NCBI GenBank assembly: GCA_036927565.1
Contig: JAYESD010000008.1
Location: forward strand, 125,949,498-126,013,497
Direction of reading: 5' to 3'
DNA length: 64,000 nucleotides
Source: Tuctoria greenei
Taxonomy: Eukaryota; Streptophyta; Magnoliopsida; Poales; Poaceae
The notes under the pieces were generated by a model. It made no database searches. It was not told the origin of the DNA and saw only the letters and a program-made list of their open reading frames with translations. Below, piece by piece: positions 53,079 through 64,000 of the stretch; the stretch's first letter is position 1; every line of letters begins with the position of its first letter. The position numbers and the translations under genes were made by a program.

Positions 53079-53660
53079 ACCATTGCAGACACGCCTCAGA
53101 AGAGCCACCGCTAAGCGCGTCTCACTTTCGGAAAGAGCGTCTCTTTTTTCTTGAATTAATGTGTGTCCGTTGTCGTAATGCCATTCGACACAGAATTCGA
53201 AGCGCTCCGACCTCATTGTCGATGACATGTGGGACCGTTCCAAAACTAAATAACAAAAGACAAGTTCCGCGTGGATCGTCCCTGTCAGGGACGGTCCACG
53301 TAGAACTCGATGCAAACATTGCAATGTCACACCTTATATGCTCATTGCAACGCGCTTGGAGCTCCAAGGTGGGACAAAGAGCAAGGGTCTAATTCGGAGA
53401 CACGCTTTTTGAAAATGCGTCTCACATTATCTTGCCTGACAAACCCATCTTCATGAGGCACGTCTTGCATCACATTCATAGGCAGAGCACATTATCTTGC
53501 CTGACAGACGCGTCTTCGTGAGGCGCGTCTTGCATCACTTTTGTAGGCAGAGCAAGGGTCTAAACCGGAGACACGCTTTTCGAAAATGCGTCTCACATTT
53601 TCTTGCCTGATAGATGCGCCATTGTGAGCCTTGTCTCGCATAACTTTCGTATCCAATTTT
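53079..53660. repeat. GAGACGCG-rich repeats of CACTA-B
   Basis: Many short inverted and direct copies of GACGCGTCTC-like cores (GAGACACGC, GCGTCTCAC, GAGGCGCGTCTTGCATCAC). A longer unit starting AGAGCAAGGGTCTAA at 53378 recurs at 53549, giving a period of about 171 bp. They resemble CACTA subterminal arrays but lie between the two genes of element B, not at its known terminus. Confidence 0.7.
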
Positions 53661-53750
53661 TCAGGACAGAACAAGTGCTATATTTTGGTACTGCTTACTT
53701 AAGAAACAGAACACAAGGCACCAGTACTTCTCCATAAGAAACAGAGCACA

Positions 53751-54893
53751 TGACGAGATCATGCACATTATCATTGCACCTACAAATATGGAACAATGTT
53801 TATTTGTTTGGGATTCTGGCTCAAGTGAATGTGCGCTCTTATTCGATGGACAAGATCAAGATGGTGCACTATATCTTCCACCACCTTGGCCTCCTCCTTT
53901 CATACATACAAGAAGATTTGATGGCATTGCACATTTGGACCAACACATGAGAGAAGATGAACTTGAGTCGAGAACGACTCCAATTCAAGAAGGAGAGGAT
54001 GATGAGGACATCACTTCTATGGATACAAACAACACTCCATTGAACATACAAGATGCAATCAATAGAGTTCACACACAACAATTAATTTTAGAGGTGAGCT
54101 CGTTATTATATGTTTCCTTATATGTTTTTGAGAATAGATTGCTAACTAATGATTTAATTGTGATTAGGATCCATGGATAGGTTCAAGGAGTACTTGTAAG
54201 ATGTCTTAGGGACGTGGAGGACCAGAGAATACGTTCAAAGAAGATGGAAACCGAGCCAAACTCAAAATCGTGTCCAACTCGGAGTCCAGGAGCAGTTCGC
54301 ACTAAAACGGACGCCCAGGATGCATACAATCTCCATTTTAGACGTTCTACATATGCATGTAAAGGAGATAGGATAAACTTTCCAATGGCGCTGGTCCCAT
54401 GTCAAAATTCCTTCGGATGCGACGGAATCGTCGAAACAAAATTGAGTTCAGAATCTGTCAGGGTGCTGCATCACCGTATTGGGCCATTGGGCCTTGTTTC
54501 AAGTCTAAGTCCATTATTTTCGTGTCTTAGGGTTAGTTCACGACTACAAAGCCCCCTTAGACGTTCTTCCACCTATATATACTCCATGGTGGCCGCCATA
54601 AACAATTGGGTTTTGCTTAGATCAATAATATCTCCGTTCTACGGTTCGTGAGACCCCAACTTCGCAATTTCAGATCGTGTCTTCGATGTTCTTGCTTGTG
54701 TTCTCGGTTGCACTTGCAGGGATTAGCCTTCTTGGCAAGTTCAAGCATGTGCAGCACGGTTGATAATCAACGGAGTAGTGGTGTAGTGATTGCAGGGGTA
54801 TTCGAACTGCTTGAGTGCCGCGAATCATCAATGTCGAGTTCTCCACCCCAATCGACATACCTTTCGGAAGATCGGACCTAAAGTTCTCTATCA
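53751..54893 (+). repeat. 5' LTR of the non-autonomous element
   Basis: TATA box CTATATATACTCC at 54573-54585. About 22 mismatches to the 3' LTR in the first 380 aligned bases by manual count (5-6 percent). The leading 400 bp stay open in one frame in this copy (53761-54180), while the 3' copy has stops there. Confidence 0.93.
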
Positions 54894-56077
54894 ATTGTAT
54901 TATATTTCCATGTTGCCCGTTAGGTAGTTCATCTATCATTTCGATTTGTTCGTTTTTCATACCTAGAGTCCAAAAAAAAGGCCACAAAAAAAACTTGTAG
55001 TTTAGTAGATCTATTCATCACTTTGTCCGAAACACCATTGAGCCTTTGCAACTTTGTTATTCAGTTTCGAGCATTTGTGTCCGTGGTTGAGTCATATTGC
55101 TGGTTTAGAAAATGTTTTTGGTCTTAGTTTGAGTTTTGCATTGTGTTCATTCATCCTTTTGAATCACGTCATCACATCCACATTAGATTCAGCTCTGTCC
55201 AGTACAGTACTTTCATCATATCTCGCTCATATGAACTCGGATTTTTGTGTTCTCATACTTCCTGGAAATCTTAAGAAGTTCTCTATAACTTTTGCATTCA
55301 CATGTTTCCAAGAAAATAGAGTTATCAAGGTCGAAATTGCATTATATCCGAATCTGTTATTGACCTAGAAATTTTGAACAGTCTGTATTTCAGGGGCAAT
55401 ATCTCATATTGTTATGATCTAAAATAGGTCTTCAATATAATGAAATTAAATAGTAGAGATATATCTATAATCTTTGTGTTCAAAGTTTGTAGATTTGGGG
55501 CCTCTAAAGGTGCTTCATTGTCCTTAGAAATTGAGAAAAAAGTTGTAATAGACCTACAAGATATCTTTGATTACTTTGCATTGTGTTCTTCTTTTGTAGC
55601 ACATTCTGAAAAAAAGAGAAAAAAAGGCAAGTGCAAAACAATATATAAAATCCGCACAAGAACAAAAAAAGTATAAAAAACAATAAATAAAAATAGAAGT
55701 GCTTGCATCCTTTGTGTCCTCTGATTTTGTTACATGTCTTGCTAGCTTGAACTACTAGAAACACATTTGGACAAGCAACTTTGACAAGTACTTTGGACAC
55801 TTATTCAACTTTACTATATGATTTAATTGTTGCTAATCCTTGCTATATATAAAGTGTCATCCAAGCTACATCTTACTCTTGAGCAGAATCAATACACCTT
55901 TGCAATCATCCCACGCTTCATTGGTTTCTTCATACCGTCCACCATTTGCCACCTGCAGTGTCGGTAAGAACACTTGTAAGAGCGTGGTAAGACGCTTGAG
56001 AGTGTGTGATTCCACTTATACTTTGCCATTATCCTTTGTAGTTGATAGTATAACATATTTTTTTTGTTGTCTTTTGT
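54894..56077 (+). other. Leader of the non-autonomous LTR element
   Basis: AT-rich 1.2-kb leader. The sequence after the 5' LTR (ATTGTATTATATTTCC) is not complementary to initiator tRNA-Met. No protein domain recognised. Confidence 0.5.
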
Positions 56078-57370
56078 TTGCTACTAACAACGTCAGGTAA
56101 AAGCAAGAATCATGCATTATATGTTGAGATGATTTACATGATGAAGACGACGATGGAGTTGCTCACTAAAAATCAAACATCAACCAAGGTTTCACATGAC
56201 ATTCATACCACCTTTACAACACCTTCCACAAGAAGTTATTACATTCTTCCATCTCTCTCTTCTTATGATGGTTTTAGTTACTATGAATATATTGCTTGGG
56301 AAATAGAGTTGGATAAAATTTTTGTACAATGACATATGTGTGAGAGGAGAAAGATTAGGAATATTGCTAGTGCATTAGTTGATTGTGCATTAACTTGGTG
56401 GGACAACTTAAGTGATTTAGAAAAACCTCGAACATGGAAAGATATGAAAATTCTTATGCGAGAAACTTTTGCTAATGTATCTAATTGCAAAGATGAAGTG
56501 CATCAATTTGAGGAGAAATTCCTTATTGTACGTCCTCCTGTGGCTAATCTTTTGCAGGACAATGTAGAAAGGAATGCAGCTGGTGCAAAAGAAAATGAGG
56601 TGATACATAATTTTTGTCAACTTTCAGATTCATCCATTCATATTTCACCAACAATTACTGCTGAAAATGAGAATGAAGGTAATGCACCTGATACTACACT
56701 TATCGATGTTGAAAAGTTTTTGAATGTCTCAAATTTTTCTCTCAATCATTCTATTGGACAACAACAACTCGAGGGGCCTTTTCTGAAAACACCATTATAC
56801 CTAGATGATTTTCCTACTAATTCTTACGGTAAAAATGAGTTGTATGCTGATAATTATATTCTACAGATCCTAGAACAAGTCAATGAATTTGATAATTTAT
56901 TACCCACTTGTGCTGAAATTAAGCATTTGATTCCAGTTACTTGTGTAAATGATGAACTTAAATTGTTGTCTTCCCTAAATATCTTGGGATATATTGAATC
57001 CGATACTCTTTGTGATCTAGATATCATAGTGAAGAGAATATTTTCCCAATCTGAATTGCCTTTGTTAAGTAGAAATATTTTTCATGCTATAGGCAATTAT
57101 GAAGATAGTGGTGAATTTATGGTGCATAATGTTTACATATGTTCAAATGTGCAAGCTCCTTTTGTGCTACAACAACATGACAAAGTAAATAAATGCACTA
57201 ATGATAATAATGCCTTGTCAAGTCTTTCTAGTATTTTTTTTCTTGCAGTGGAGACACCAAATAAAAGAGAAGCATTGTTTGCTGCGGTTGTGCAATATGG
57301 ACAGTGCTCATACTATCCCCAAAAGCTTCTTTTCTGGACATACAAGCAAGCCAGGGACGACTTGTCATAA
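56078..57370 (+). pseudogene. gag: Gag-like ORF of the non-autonomous LTR element
   Basis: One frame with a single TGA at 56330-56332. It first encodes SYDGFSYYEYIAWEIELDKI and then, past the stop, RRKIRNIASALVDCALTWWD then NLSDLEKPRTWKDMKILM, the pattern (Y-x-W...WW...W-x-x-M) of plant gypsy gag. After about 75 residues the sequence becomes a family-specific Asn/Leu-rich region of some 270 codons (TTLIDVEKFLNVSNFSLNHS; LLPTCAEIKHLIPVTCVNDE) with no zinc knuckle and no enzyme. It ends at TAA 57368-57370, inside the polypurine tract. A protein-only helper element must supply the enzymes if it ever moved. Confidence 0.75.
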
Positions 57371-57382
57371 AGAAGGGGAGAA

Positions 57383-58525
57383 TGATGAGATCATGCACGT
57401 TATCATTGCACCTACAAATATGGCATAATGTTTATTTGTTTGGGATCCTGGCTCAAGTGAATGTGTGCTCTTATTTGATGGACAAGATCAAGATGGTGCA
57501 CTATATCGTCCACCACCTTGGCCTCCTCTTTTCATACATACAAGAAGATCTAATGGTGTTGCACATTTGGACCAACACATGAGAGAAGATGAACTTGAGT
57601 CGAGGACGACTCCAATTCAAGAAGGGTAGGATGATGAGGACATCACTTCTATAGTTACAAACAATACTCCATTGAACATACAAGATGCAATCAATAGAGT
57701 TCACACATAACAATTAATTTCAGAGGTGAGCTCGTTCTTATATGTTTCCTTATATGTTTTTGAGAATAGATTGCTACCTAATGATTTAATTGTGATTAGC
57801 ATCCATGTAGAGGTTCAAGGAGTACTTGGAGGAAGTCTTATGGGCGTGGAGGACCATAGAATACGTTCAAAGAAAATGGAAACCGAGTCAACCTCAAAAT
57901 CGTGTCCAACTCGGAGTACAGGAGCAGTTCACACTAAAATGGACGCCCAGGACACATACAATCTCCATTTTAGACGTTCTATATATGCACGGAAAGGGGA
58001 GAGGATAAAACTTCCAATGGAGCTGGTCCCATGTCTAAATTCTTTCATATGCGACGGGAATCGTCAAAACAAAATTGAGTTCAGAATCTGTCAGGGTGTT
58101 GCGTCACCGTATTGGGCCATTGGGCCTTGTATCAAGTCTAAATCTATTATTTTCATGTCTTAGGGTTAGGTCAAGACTACAACACCCCCTTAGACGTTCT
58201 CCCACCTATATATACTTCATGGTGGCCACCATAAACAGTTGAATTTTTCTTATATCAATAATATCGCCATTCTACGGTTTGTGAGACCCCAACTTCGCAA
58301 TTTCAGATCGTGTCTTCGATGTTCTTGCTTGTGTTCTCAGTTGCACTTGCAAGGATTAGCCTTCTTTGTAAGGTCAAGTGGTGTAGCATGGTTGATAACC
58401 AACGGAGTAGTGGTGTAGTGATTGCAGAGGTATTCGAACTGCTCGAGTGTCGCTGATCATCAACGTCGAGTTCTCCACCTCAATCGACTTACCTTTCAGA
58501 AGATTGGGCCTAAAATTCTCTATCA
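57383..58525 (+). repeat. 3' LTR of the non-autonomous element
   Basis: Follows the polypurine tract; TATA-like CTATATATACTTC at 58205-58217. Same length as the 5' LTR. Followed by the target duplication GCACA. Confidence 0.93.
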
Positions 58526-58671
58526 GCACATATGACCAATGAAAGTCAAATTTTCACTCAAATGGCAATATTTTCACACATTTGAGCATATATCACACAA
58601 ATATCTAAATGGAAGTCTATTTTACACTCAATGGACCATATTTTCATATATTTGAACATATTTACACACAA

Positions 58672-59951
58672 TCAATTTGGTACTTTACGCTGCGGTCTTG
58701 GTTTTTTGAAATTCTTAACTTTTTCAAGGTGACAGTTCTGCAAGTAAGGAAGTTCATTGGCTGATGGTATTCTTAGTTTGATCATCGAGGTGACAAAAGG
58801 AGGAATCTCATCAAATTGGTCAAACTCTTTCTCATCGATGGCATTCTCGACTCTGACAATTTGTCGTTTTCCATGTATAACTACCTTAAGTTATTTATTT
58901 GTTGTGTCTGGAACATAGAACATTTGAGAAACGTGTTTTGCTAACACGAAAGGCTCCCACTTATATCCTTGACGGTTAAGATCAACGCTAGTGAAACCGT
59001 ACTTGTCTTGTACAACACTGTTGATTCCATGAACCCAGTTGCAACGAAAAAGGGGAATCTTGAATCCTTGAAAGTCAAGCTCCCAGATCTCTTGTATTTG
59101 ACCATAGTATACTTATTTGTCTTGGCCCACAGCATTATAAGCATCAACACGAACACCAATATTCTGATACGTGCTTTTCTTATCTTGTTCTATAGTGTAG
59201 AACGTGTTTCCATTTATGTCATACCCTTGATATGTAATAACTGTGAATATAGGACCACAAGCCAACTTTTTTAGGTATTCACTTGTTTGAGTATCCGATG
59301 AGTGAGAAATCCGATCCCGGAGCCAGCCAATGAATGTTCCCCTGTGTTCATTCGCTAACCATGATTCATTGCGGCCAGGATTGTGTCTAAGCACCACCTC
59401 CTTGTGCTCATCGAGGTACTATAACACAATGGACATGTGTTGCAACACGTGGAAATAAGCTCAGAAGAATAAATGTGAATCTGGAGTTATAGCCTTCTTC
59501 CCAATGGTCCCTTTTCCTGTGAGCCTCCCCTCATGACGAGACTTGGGAACACCAATCGGGTTACTCGGGTCAGTGTAGTTAAGAGCCCACTTCACAGTTT
59601 CCTCTATAGAGTATCCTTGTACCATGTTGCCCTCAGGGTAAGCTCGAATTCTAACAAAGGACTTCAGTATGCCGTTGAATCTCTCGTAAGCATACATCTG
59701 GTGAAGTTACACAAGGCCAAGTAGCTTTATCTCCTTAATAAGATGAGTTGTGAAATGGACGCTTATGTCAAAAAAGGCAGGTGGAAAATACATCTCAAGG
59801 AAGCATAAAGTTTCATAGTGCCTTTTTCCAATGACTCGAGATCTTCTTCACATATTACTTTTTGACCAATTGCATTGAAGAAAAAGCAAAAGTTCATTAT
59901 AGCCTCCCGAACATTGACTGGTAGGATATTCCGAATTCCAACAGTAATCAT
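58672..59951 (-). pseudogene. CACTA-B transposase C-terminal half (DUF4218 + DUF4216)
   Basis: Minus-strand continuation of the TNP2-class transposase. DUF4218: REAIMNFCFFFNAIGQKVIC (59951-59763), then MYAYERFNGILKSFVRIRAY and GNMVQGYSIEETV (59697-59461). DUF4216: LACGPIFTVITYQGYDINGN (59397-59113), then past a stop EIWELDFQGFKIPLFRCNWV, and KYGFTSVDLNRQGYKWEPFV with FYVPDTTNK before another stop. It ends at TGA 58672-58674. At least five stops or frameshifts. It matches the domain order of CACTA-A at 1-1410 but in a more decayed state. Confidence 0.85.
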
Positions 59952-60068
59952 CTACGTAAGAAATACATGGTAATCATGAGATTTAACACCGGGAGCTACT
60001 TTTAGATCTGGAAATGAAATAAGCCTTGAGACGTTCGTAGAGTAGCCGCATGGTACTTTCACATTTTT

Positions 60069-62033
60069 TCAAAAGCCCACAAAACTCTTTTTTTCATTTT
60101 TTGAAATGGTGATGCATGACGTGGGTAGTTTCGTTCCTTTTACCGAGTCATCGATCCACAACATAGGCCTAATTCCCTTTTTCTTTAGATCTGCCTGTGC
60201 ATGTCCATGGTCCCGAGTTTTCCCATCTGTGTTAAGCAATGTTCCGAGTAGGCTCTCGAACAAATTCTTCTCAACATGCATCACATCAATCGAATGACTG
60301 ACGTCTAAGTCTTTCAAATACGATAGCTACCAAAAAATCGATTGCTTTTTCCACATGTCATCTTTGCCAGTATGTCCTTTTCGCTTACCAAGGACAACAT
60401 GGATATCCTTGACCATTTCATAGACTTCATGACCCGTGATGTGAGGTGGAGGATGCCTCTTCTCAGTGCCACCATTGAAATTATCCTTCATACTCCGAAA
60501 CGGGTGCTTCATTGGAATATAGCGTTGATGTCCCATGTACACTATTTTTCGTGACTCGATCAAGTACTGTGAGTCTGTTTCTCTCAAACAATGTGGACAT
60601 CCGCAACCTACTTTATTATTCTGTCCGTACAAGTTATGTGCCGCTGGAGAATAACTAACAATCACAAATAAAATGGCTTTGAGGCGAAAGTACTCACGCT
60701 TGTGGTCATCCCAGGCCTGCACTCCGTCGGTGTACAACAACCGCTTCAGATATTCAACCAAAGGTCTGAAATAAGTGTCAATGTCATTCCCAGATTGTTG
60801 TGCCCCCAGTATCAGTCCTGACATCATAATATATTTTCTTTTGTTGCACAACCAAGGAGGAAGGTTCAAAATTGTAAGCACAATTGGCCATGTGCTATTT
60901 GTGCTACTGTTCAAAAAAGGATTCATGCCATCGGTGCTCATTGCGATACTAACATTCCTCGGATCAATGGCAAATTCAAGATTTCGTGAATCAATGTTTC
61001 GCCACTGTTTGGCATCAGAAGGATGTCTTATCATTCTAGCATCCTGGTTATGCTTTTCTTTGTGCAATCGCAACAATTCTAACTCCTTGTTTGCAAACCA
61101 ATGCTTCAAACGAGGAATGATACAAAAGTACCAAAACACCTTTTGAGGCCCACTTTTTCTTCTATCGCAGTTCTCATCATCAATGTCGTCTTTCCTATGA
61201 TTGAATCTGTCCACTCCACAAATAGGGCATTTCTCGAGGTTTTCGTACTCAGGTCCCCGATATAAACTACAATCATTCTTGCATGCGTGGATTTTCTCCA
61301 CCTCCAAACCCAGTGGACAGATTATCTGTTTTGCCTCATAAACTGTCATAGGGACTATGTTGCCTTGGGGTAACATGTCCTTAAGGAGCGTCAACAATTC
61401 CTTAAAACTATAATCACTCCATCTGTTGCTCGCCTTCAACTGGAAAAGTTTTACCATCGCAAATAGTCTGGTGTACTTAGCTGCACAACCATGATACAAT
61501 GGCTTCTTCGAGTCTTCGATCATCTTCTTGTAATTTGCAAGTTCACCATTACAGTATCGATCATCGTCGCCATGTCTCTCTACATTGCATACCATCTCCT
61601 CTACGTTATGCACCTGAAACTCAATGATGTCATCGGTGAACCCTAATATATCTGGCTCGTTCACATCCTCGTCGTGATCTTCTTGGATACTGGTAGGGAC
61701 CTCCCTCTCCAGATATGAATCTCTCATCTCTGCTTCATCAAGCCCTTCCTCCCCATGTTTGTTCCAACATAGATAATCCACCATGAATCCATGCACGATC
61801 AAATGTGACCTCAACACTTCATCTGTGCGATATCTCTTCTCATTCTTGCGGTGCTTGCAAGGACAACAAATATTCCCTCTAATATTATCCAACATGTCTT
61901 TCTTCGCAAAAGCGGGAAATGCATCTACCCCTTGGATATATTCATTGCAAAGGCGCGGCCCATACATCCTTCTTCGATCCGATGACATCAACGTACATAA
62001 AAGAAGAGCTAAATCAAAGAAATTTGGAGCCAC
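60069..62033 (-). pseudogene. CACTA-B transposase N-terminal half (Transpos_assoc + Transposase_21/TNP2)
   Basis: A 568-codon frame. The likely start is the Met at 61988 (MSSDRRRMYGPRL), because the transposase-associated domain begins there (residues about 20-95: EYIQGVDAFPAFA, ICCPCKHRKN, HGFMVDYLCWNKHGEEG). The TNP2/Transposase_21 domain follows from about residue 190: YRGPEYENLEKCPICGVDRF near 258-277, IAMSTDGMNPF (STDGMNPF at 366-373, bearing a conserved acidic residue), and YMGHQRYIPMKHPFR. A TAG at 60327-60329 replaces Glu after QSIFW. The same frame then continues LDVSHSIDVMHVEKNLFESL to 60069. This protein would excise and insert the element; this copy is truncated by stops. Confidence 0.9.
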
Positions 62034-62603
62034 TGATAATCACCGCAAGCCAACTTCAATCAAAGATGATCTAAAGGTAAAAAAATAGTAAGGAACAGGA
62101 GAGGAGGATAGGACTAACCCTTTTATTTTAAGATCTACTGATAATCACCATAAGACTTTTAGAATGAAAGAGGGAAAGAACAGGGCAAGAACAGGGCAGA
62201 TCTGGTAGCCACTTGTTCTGCCACAGCAGGGAGGTCGTAGAAGGGTAACAGAAAATCGAGACAGACTGATATAAAGCACATCTCTCTATAGAGGGAATGG
62301 GAGACGGGTCCACTTCCACAACCAAAGGAGATGAGCCAGACCGGTGGTTATGGGAGACACACCTTATTCCACAGTGAAAGGAGACAATCTGAAACCAAAG
62401 TCCATCTCATCTAAAGCACATCTCCTGTTTGTCAGAGAGGAGGGCACGTCGCAGATATATATTTAACTGAATCGGGTTGTATTGTAACATGTCTCCTTGT
62501 ATGTTCAGCGAGCCATGTTAGATCCTCGCTGAACCGGGCTCGTCTCGCTTAAGCTTATCATACGTTCTCCTTTTAGCTCGTTGCCCATCTTTGTCTCCTA
62601 TTT
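62034..62603. repeat. CACTA-B 5' subterminal region
   Basis: Non-coding. Repeated GAGAC/GTCTC cores (GGGAGACGGGTCC, GGAGACAATC, GGGAGACACACC, GTCTCCTTG, GTCTCCTA) and a recurring AAAGCACATCTC phrase at about 62273 and 62413. Consistent with a subterminal array, but less regular than that of CACTA-A. Confidence 0.55.
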
Positions 62604-62620
62604 GGGTTTCTTACGTAGTG
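62604..62620 (-). repeat. CACTA-B terminal inverted repeat (5' end of element)
   Basis: On the minus strand CACTACGTAAGAAACCC. It abuts copia coding sequence on the right. GTG at 62621-62623 would be the target duplication. The partner terminus is lost, so this is a call from one end only. Confidence 0.5.
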
Positions 62621-64000
62621 GTGGGAGAATTTACATTTCAAGAGATGTAGTTTTTGATAAGACAATATTTCCGTTTGAAAAATTCCATCAAAATGCGGGA
62701 GCAAGACTTCGATCTGAAAGTATTCTCCTTCATCCCACTTTGCGCAATGTGACGGGGTTAGCATTAGATCCACAAAATAATCTTCCTGGCGGAGCTAACT
62801 CTATGGACTTATCTGACACAATTGTGGAAAGTGGAAATTGTTCTGTACAGGAAGAAACAAGCACAGAAGATCCTGGTGAAAATTCCGAAGGAGATCGCCT
62901 GCAGGTAACAGAAGGATCCGCATCGGATCTGCAGCCTAACAGTCCGGGCCAAACATGCTCTGCATCGTAACTGGGCCTTGCAGTCCAGGTCAGACACGTT
63001 CGTTTCCCGCGCGCGAGTCAGTCAGGCATGGAAATAAAAAGGGAACATAACCTCCCATCGGAAGACGCGTGACAACTCTGCAGGAGGGCTCGCAGACAGG
63101 TCAACAGTGCCTGTTAATTTTGCCAGATGTGGGACCCTCCTCCTTGGCTGAAGCAGTGATTGAACAAGGCGGCACACGACCTTCTTCAATGACAACAAGT
63201 CATGCGCATCCAGGAGATGTGAATTCCACCCAAGGCACAACAAGTGTCTCAGACTCAGCAAGGCATGCCGGCAAGCATGCAATACCATGTGATGGTGTGT
63301 CTGCATCAGGAGCCGGTATACCGAAAACATCTTCAAGTGCTGAAAATCCAGGAAGTAAAAGGGAAGAAATTGTATACAGACCTCAAACAAGGTTTCAAAA
63401 TAATTTTAAAAAGCCAAAACAGTTTTGTGATGATTTTATTTGCATCGACAGGTGAACCACAAAACTTGGATGAAGCAATGGCTGATCATAGATGGAAAAA
63501 AAGCCATGGATGTTGAATTCAAAGCGCATGAGAAGAACAAAACTTGGCACCTTTTTCCAATACATGGAGTGAAAAATGTTATTGACTCTAAGTAGGTGTA
63601 CAAGGTAAAGAAAAATGCTGATGGTTCTATTGACAGGTACAAAGCAAGACTTGTAGCAAAAGGATTCAAACAGAGGTACAAAATTGATTACGAAGATACT
63701 TTTAGTCCGGTTGTGAAAGCTGCTACTATTCGAATTGTGCTATCTATTGCTGTTTCAAGAGGATAGTGTCTTAGACAGTTGGACGTCCAAAATGCATTTC
63801 TTCATGGTACTTTGGAAGAAGAGGTATACATGAATCAGCCCCCTGGTTATGAAGATAAAAATTATCCTAATCATATTTGCAGATTGGACAACGCATTATA
63901 TGGACTCAAACAAGCTCCAAGGGATTGGTACTCCAAACTAAGCACAAAACTGATTCAGCTTGGTTTTGTGACTTCAAAAGAGGATACATCTCTGTTTCTA
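62621..64000 (+). pseudogene. Ty1/copia (Hopscotch/Retrofit-like) integrase tail and reverse transcriptase, partial
   Basis: Begins in the integrase tail (GRIYISRDVVFDKTIFPFEK), then a Ser/Glu-rich linker to TAA 62968-62970, and a second linker frame (63069-63455). RT follows: TGEPQNLDEAMADHRWKK, a frameshift at an A-run near 63500, KNADGSIDRYKARLVAKGFK, DYEDTFSPVVKAATIRIVLS, LRQLDVQNAFLHGTLEEEVY and YGLKQAPRDWYSKLSTKL. Stops replace Trp at about 63593 and 63765. The YVDD box would lie beyond 64000. Upstream parts (gag, protease, most of integrase) are absent, because CACTA-B borders this fragment at 62620. Confidence 0.87.

Larger units (their letters stand above)
53751..58525 (+). mobile_element. 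Non-autonomous LTR retrotransposon, gag only, inside CACTA-B
   Basis: Two 1143-bp LTRs (53751-54893 and 57383-58525), both starting TGA(C/T)GAGATC and ending CTCTATCA, with a perfect 5-bp target duplication GCACA (53746-53750 and 58526-58530). A polypurine tract AAGAAGGGGAGAA (57370-57382) abuts the 3' LTR. The 2.5-kb interior encodes only a gag-like protein (56078-57370). No protease, RT or integrase. Transcription direction is plus, from the position of the polypurine tract and gag. No standard tRNA-Met site follows the 5' LTR. Confidence 0.93.
50031..62620 (-). mobile_element. CACTA (En/Spm) element B, minus strand, interrupted and left-truncated
   Basis: Reading from right to left: terminal repeat at 62620 (reverse complement CACTACGTAAGAAACCC), subterminal region, TNP2-class transposase (62033-58672), non-coding repeat-rich sequence, second ORF (52406-51117) and Ulp1-like protease region (51062-50036). 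The left end is cut off by the Tat-like LTR at 50030. A 4.8-kb LTR element sits inside (53751-58525). Its repeats differ from those of CACTA-A, so it is a different family. Confidence 0.8.

Overview
The window is plant nuclear DNA, almost certainly from a grass (Poaceae). The evidence is dense nested LTR retrotransposons, CACTA (En/Spm) DNA transposons, Stowaway and hAT elements, and captured fragments of plant genes that keep GT-AG introns. I see no intact host gene, rRNA, tRNA gene or CRISPR array. Nearly every recognisable reading frame carries stops or frameshifts, so this is an old, TE-filled intergenic stretch. The genus cannot be fixed by eye.

Layout. (1) Bases 1-3297 are the 3' part of a plus-strand CACTA element (CACTA-A): the C-terminal transposase domains, then a five-exon SUMO-conjugating-enzyme (SCE1/UBC9-like) gene copy 140 bp downstream, then subterminal repeats and a terminal inverted repeat. 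(2) Bases 3298-6890 hold a Stowaway MITE, a hAT-like remnant, and a chimera of beta-COP (coatomer) and CDT1 (replication licensing) fragments, split by a hAT element with a perfect 8-bp target duplication. (3) Bases 6891-28014 are a gutted Ty3/gypsy chromovirus-like element. Its 5' LTR contains a minus-strand SIRE/Maximus-type solo LTR (10043-23562), which contains a full-length chromodomain gypsy (13085-23187, target duplication GGTCA). (4) Bases 28015-31386 are minus-strand gypsy gag-protease fragments. (5) Bases 31387 to about 40024 are a plus-strand SIRE/Maximus-type Ty1/copia element with gag, pol and a third ORF that has promoter-like sequence of its own. (6) Bases 40025-50030 are a minus-strand Tat-like gypsy remnant: LTR, gag, protease, a 3-kb satellite-like array and an opposite-strand coiled-coil ORF. 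(7) Bases 50031-62620 are a minus-strand CACTA element (CACTA-B) with TNP2 transposase, a second ORF and a decayed Ulp1-like protease domain; a gag-only LTR element (53751-58525, target duplication GCACA) is inserted in it. (8) Bases 62621-64000 are part of a Hopscotch/Retrofit-like Ty1/copia element running off the window.

The most interesting signals are: a SUMO E2 gene copy inside one CACTA element and a Ulp1-like SUMO-protease domain in another; a GGACTAGTCC-type motif array placed just upstream of the TATA box in LTRs of two unrelated superfamilies, and again before the third ORF of the copia element; that third ORF's possible private promoter and leader intron; a three-level satellite hierarchy in the Tat-like element; and the beta-COP/CDT1 chimera. 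All family assignments are by eye from remembered domain signatures; no database search was run.
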